Of a stretch of 7,730 nucleotides of DNA, positions 6,683 to 7,730 are shown in pieces (the first letter of the stretch is position 1; every line of letters starts with the position of its first letter). This DNA is from JAKQIM01 sp964633225 (GTDB lineage Bacteria; Chloroflexota; Anaerolineae; Anaerolineales; UBA4823): the NCBI GenBank assembly GCA_964633225.1, contig CAZWFQ010000124.1, positions 1 to 7,730 of the forward strand, given 5' to 3'. The notes beneath the pieces are model-generated. The model was not told the origin of the DNA. It was given only the letters and a program-made list of their open reading frames with translations, and did no database searches. Both the position numbers and the translations under genes were made by a program.

Positions 6683-7021
6683 ATGAACCCCAAGCGGTTC
6701 TTTACTTGGGGATCTGCGCTGGTCCTGGTGTTGGTTGCCATCCAGGTTAGCATCCGGGTGGTTTCAGCCCAAGCTGCGCCGGGTCCAATACCAGCCGAGG
6801 CAGCATTTCCTCAAATTCCCAACATGAACTCGGCCTCTTACAACCTCAGTTGGGATGTGTTGGCTAACGGCAGTATGGCAATGACCTCGACCAGCTATCA
6901 CTTACAAAGTACGCTCGGTCAAAATGCCATTGGCACTTCCACCAGCGACAGTTACTCTCTCCACGCTGGTTTCTGGCAATTGATTTACTACTATCTCTAT
7001 TTGCCAGTTATCCAGCGTTGA
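6683..7021 (+). CDS. Small secreted protein with SYxL/GFW module and C-terminal YLPVIQR
   Basis: A 112-residue protein. A signal peptide covers about residues 1-30 (basic MNPKRFF, then VLVLVAIQVSIRVVSAQA, with likely cleavage near SA-Q). A module from about 52 to 97 reads SYNLSWDVLANG, TSTSYHLQSTLGQNAIG and SDSYSLHAGFW. This spacing of SY.L elements ending in GFW recurs in exported proteins I associate with Chloroflexota and similar phyla. The protein ends YYYLYLPVIQR, a hydrophobic, aromatic tail with a terminal basic residue. I recall similar YLPxxxR endings on exported Chloroflexota proteins; it may be a sorting or anchoring signal, but that is inference. GGAGGGGAG lies in the last codons of the upstream gene and the ATG follows that gene's stop by two bases, which shows coupling. 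A terminator follows. No function can be assigned. Confidence 0.75.
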   Translation: MNPKRFFTWGSALVLVLVAIQVSIRVVSAQAAPGPIPAEAAFPQIPNMNSASYNLSWDVLANGSMAMTSTSYHLQSTLGQNAIGTSTSDSYSLHAGFWQLIYYYLYLPVIQR

Positions 7022-7050
7022 TCTATCTTCATGCCAGGTGTCCATAAAAG

Positions 7051-7097
7051 AGGGCTGTTTGGAAAGATCATCCAAACAGCCCTTGAGTGATATTTTT
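7051..7097 (+). terminator. Intrinsic terminator after the surface-protein pair
   Basis: A perfect 13-bp stem (AGGGCTGTTTGGA, 7051-7063, with TCCAAACAGCCCT, 7071-7083) closes a 7-base loop and is followed by TGAGTGATATTTTTCTC, with TTTTT at 7093-7097. On the minus strand the stem is followed immediately by CTTTTATGG, so it may also stop transcription from the right. The T-run on the plus strand begins about nine bases after the stem, which is later than ideal. Confidence 0.75.
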
Positions 7098-7210
7098 CTC
7101 GCCGGGTGCCAGGTGGATGCGGGCACAGCAATTCAGCGCCTTGTTGAGCCAGGTGACTGATGTTATTACATGCTGGCGCAGTTGCCCGGATACGCCTACA
7201 TTTTTTGCGA

Positions 7211-7216
7211 TATAAT
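7211..7216 (+). promoter_or_regulatory. Perfect -10 box (TATAAT) ahead of the membrane-protein gene
   Basis: TATAAT lies 40 bases upstream of the ATG at 7257. No good -35 is found at 16-18 bases; the nearest candidate, TTGCCC at 7182-7187, is 23 bases away. The position after a terminator and before a gene supports a promoter, but the call rests on one hexamer. Confidence 0.4.
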
Positions 7217-7256
7217 CCAGCCGCACCCATCCCTTGCCAGCGAGGAATACCAGAAT

Positions 7257-7730
7257 ATGTCAAAGAGATCATCCAAAAAACTTCCCCCCAACCTTTTGGC
7301 CTGGGTCATCCTGCTTGCGGCCGCGGCCGCGTTCTACTTCTTCTTCGCCCGGGCGCCCCACCTGTACTGCCAGCGCAGCCAGGCTGGTACGGTGGACTGC
7401 ACCATCCAGGAGCGCGTCCTGGGCCAGTTGGTGGTGAGCCGGCGCAGCGTTAACAACGTGACTGGCGCCAGCGTGGCCACGCAGTGCAAGAACGCTGACT
7501 GCCGCTACCGCCTGGAGCTCAATACCGGCCAGGGCAAGGTGCCCTTTGTCGAAGACTTCACCCCCCAGGCAGAGCTCAAGATCGAGATGGCCGACAACAT
7601 CAACGCCTTCCTCGCCGACACCCAACAGCCCGCCCTCCGCCAGAGCGTCCGGCTCGAACCGCTGGTTATTTTCCTGCCGCTGGCCGTGTTGGCCCTGTTT
7701 GGCATCTACAAGCTGTGGCCGCGCCTGCGT
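7257..7730 (+). CDS. Membrane protein with two TM segments and two cysteine pairs (cut by window edge)
   Basis: The reading frame opens at ATG 7257 and stays open for 158 codons to the end of the window. GAGGA lies about ten bases upstream of the start. A short basic N-terminus (MSKRSSKKLP) precedes TM1 (about 12-31, LLAWVILLAAAAAFYFFF). An extracytoplasmic or lumenal domain follows (about 32-134) with Cys at 38, 48, 77 and 82, arranged as CX9C and CX4C, which could form disulfides. TM2 lies at about 135-151 (PLVIFLPLAVLALFGIY). The opening of the domain, 'LYCQR..AGTVDC', recalls small two-TM hypothetical proteins in cyanobacteria and other phyla that have L.C.R.....C.L; that resemblance is from memory. 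The base composition returns to the high GC of the left half. Function is unknown and the C-terminus is not visible. Confidence 0.75.
   Translation, partial: MSKRSSKKLPPNLLAWVILLAAAAAFYFFFARAPHLYCQRSQAGTVDCTIQERVLGQLVVSRRSVNNVTGASVATQCKNADCRYRLELNTGQGKVPFVEDFTPQAELKIEMADNINAFLADTQQPALRQSVRLEPLVIFLPLAVLALFGIYKLWPRLR

Noticed and set aside
7032..7154. GCCAGGTG occurring three times around the terminator as possible attachment or repeat sites
   Set aside because: The shared core is only eight bases, spacing is irregular and no mobile-element gene is nearby.
6902..7272. Minus-strand open frames crossing the terminator downstream of the small secreted protein
   Set aside because: They run through a perfect terminator hairpin, overlap the end of a well-supported gene, and encode no recognisable protein.
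7318..7331. GCGGCCGCGGCCGC palindrome-like stretch
   Set aside because: It codes for an Ala run in the first TM helix of the membrane protein and is explained by GC-rich alanine codons.

Overview
The window is a GC-rich bacterial fragment. I think it most likely comes from the Chloroflexota, probably an Anaerolineae-like lineage. This placement is inference. It rests on the look of two small secreted proteins: a 'SYxL...TLGQ...SYSLxxGFW' module and a C-terminal YLPVIQR. It also rests on classical lipoproteins lying beside GC-rich metabolic genes. No rRNA, tRNA or marker gene confirms it.

Layout. Positions 1-5251 hold four minus-strand genes packed as one operon, read from right to left. The first is a large membrane protein (2624-5251) that joins two Cache-like extracytoplasmic sensor regions to a 12-helix MFS transporter domain. 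Two bases later comes a substrate-binding lipoprotein of the ABC_sub_bind (PF04392, TrpX-like) type (1317-2621). Six bases later comes a P-loop NTPase of uncertain function with an in-frame 27-bp tandem repeat (342-1310). After 21 bases comes the N-terminal part of an isopropylmalate/homocitrate synthase-like HMGL-type enzyme (1-320), cut by the window edge.

Positions 5252-5585 form a divergent control region. On the minus strand there is a perfect TATAAT box followed at once by a 13-bp inverted repeat. On the plus strand there is a strong TTGAAA-17-TATACT promoter. Between the two promoters lies a perfect 12-bp hairpin with G7/C9 arms.

Positions 5586-7021 hold two coupled plus-strand genes for exported proteins: a 364-residue lipoprotein and a 112-residue secreted protein. 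They end in a strong intrinsic terminator (7051-7097). A third plus-strand gene (7257 to the edge) encodes a membrane protein with two TM segments and two cysteine pairs.

How the genes may work together. The minus operon pairs a solute-binding lipoprotein of an ABC family with a sensor-MFS fusion. No ABC permease or ABC ATPase is visible next to it. My hypothesis is that the lipoprotein and the Cache regions sense or capture a small molecule for the MFS part, or report it to the cell, and that the cytoplasmic P-loop protein and LeuA-like enzyme act on it. This four-gene set is the best candidate in the window for an undescribed system. The plus-strand pair looks like cell-surface material of unknown function.
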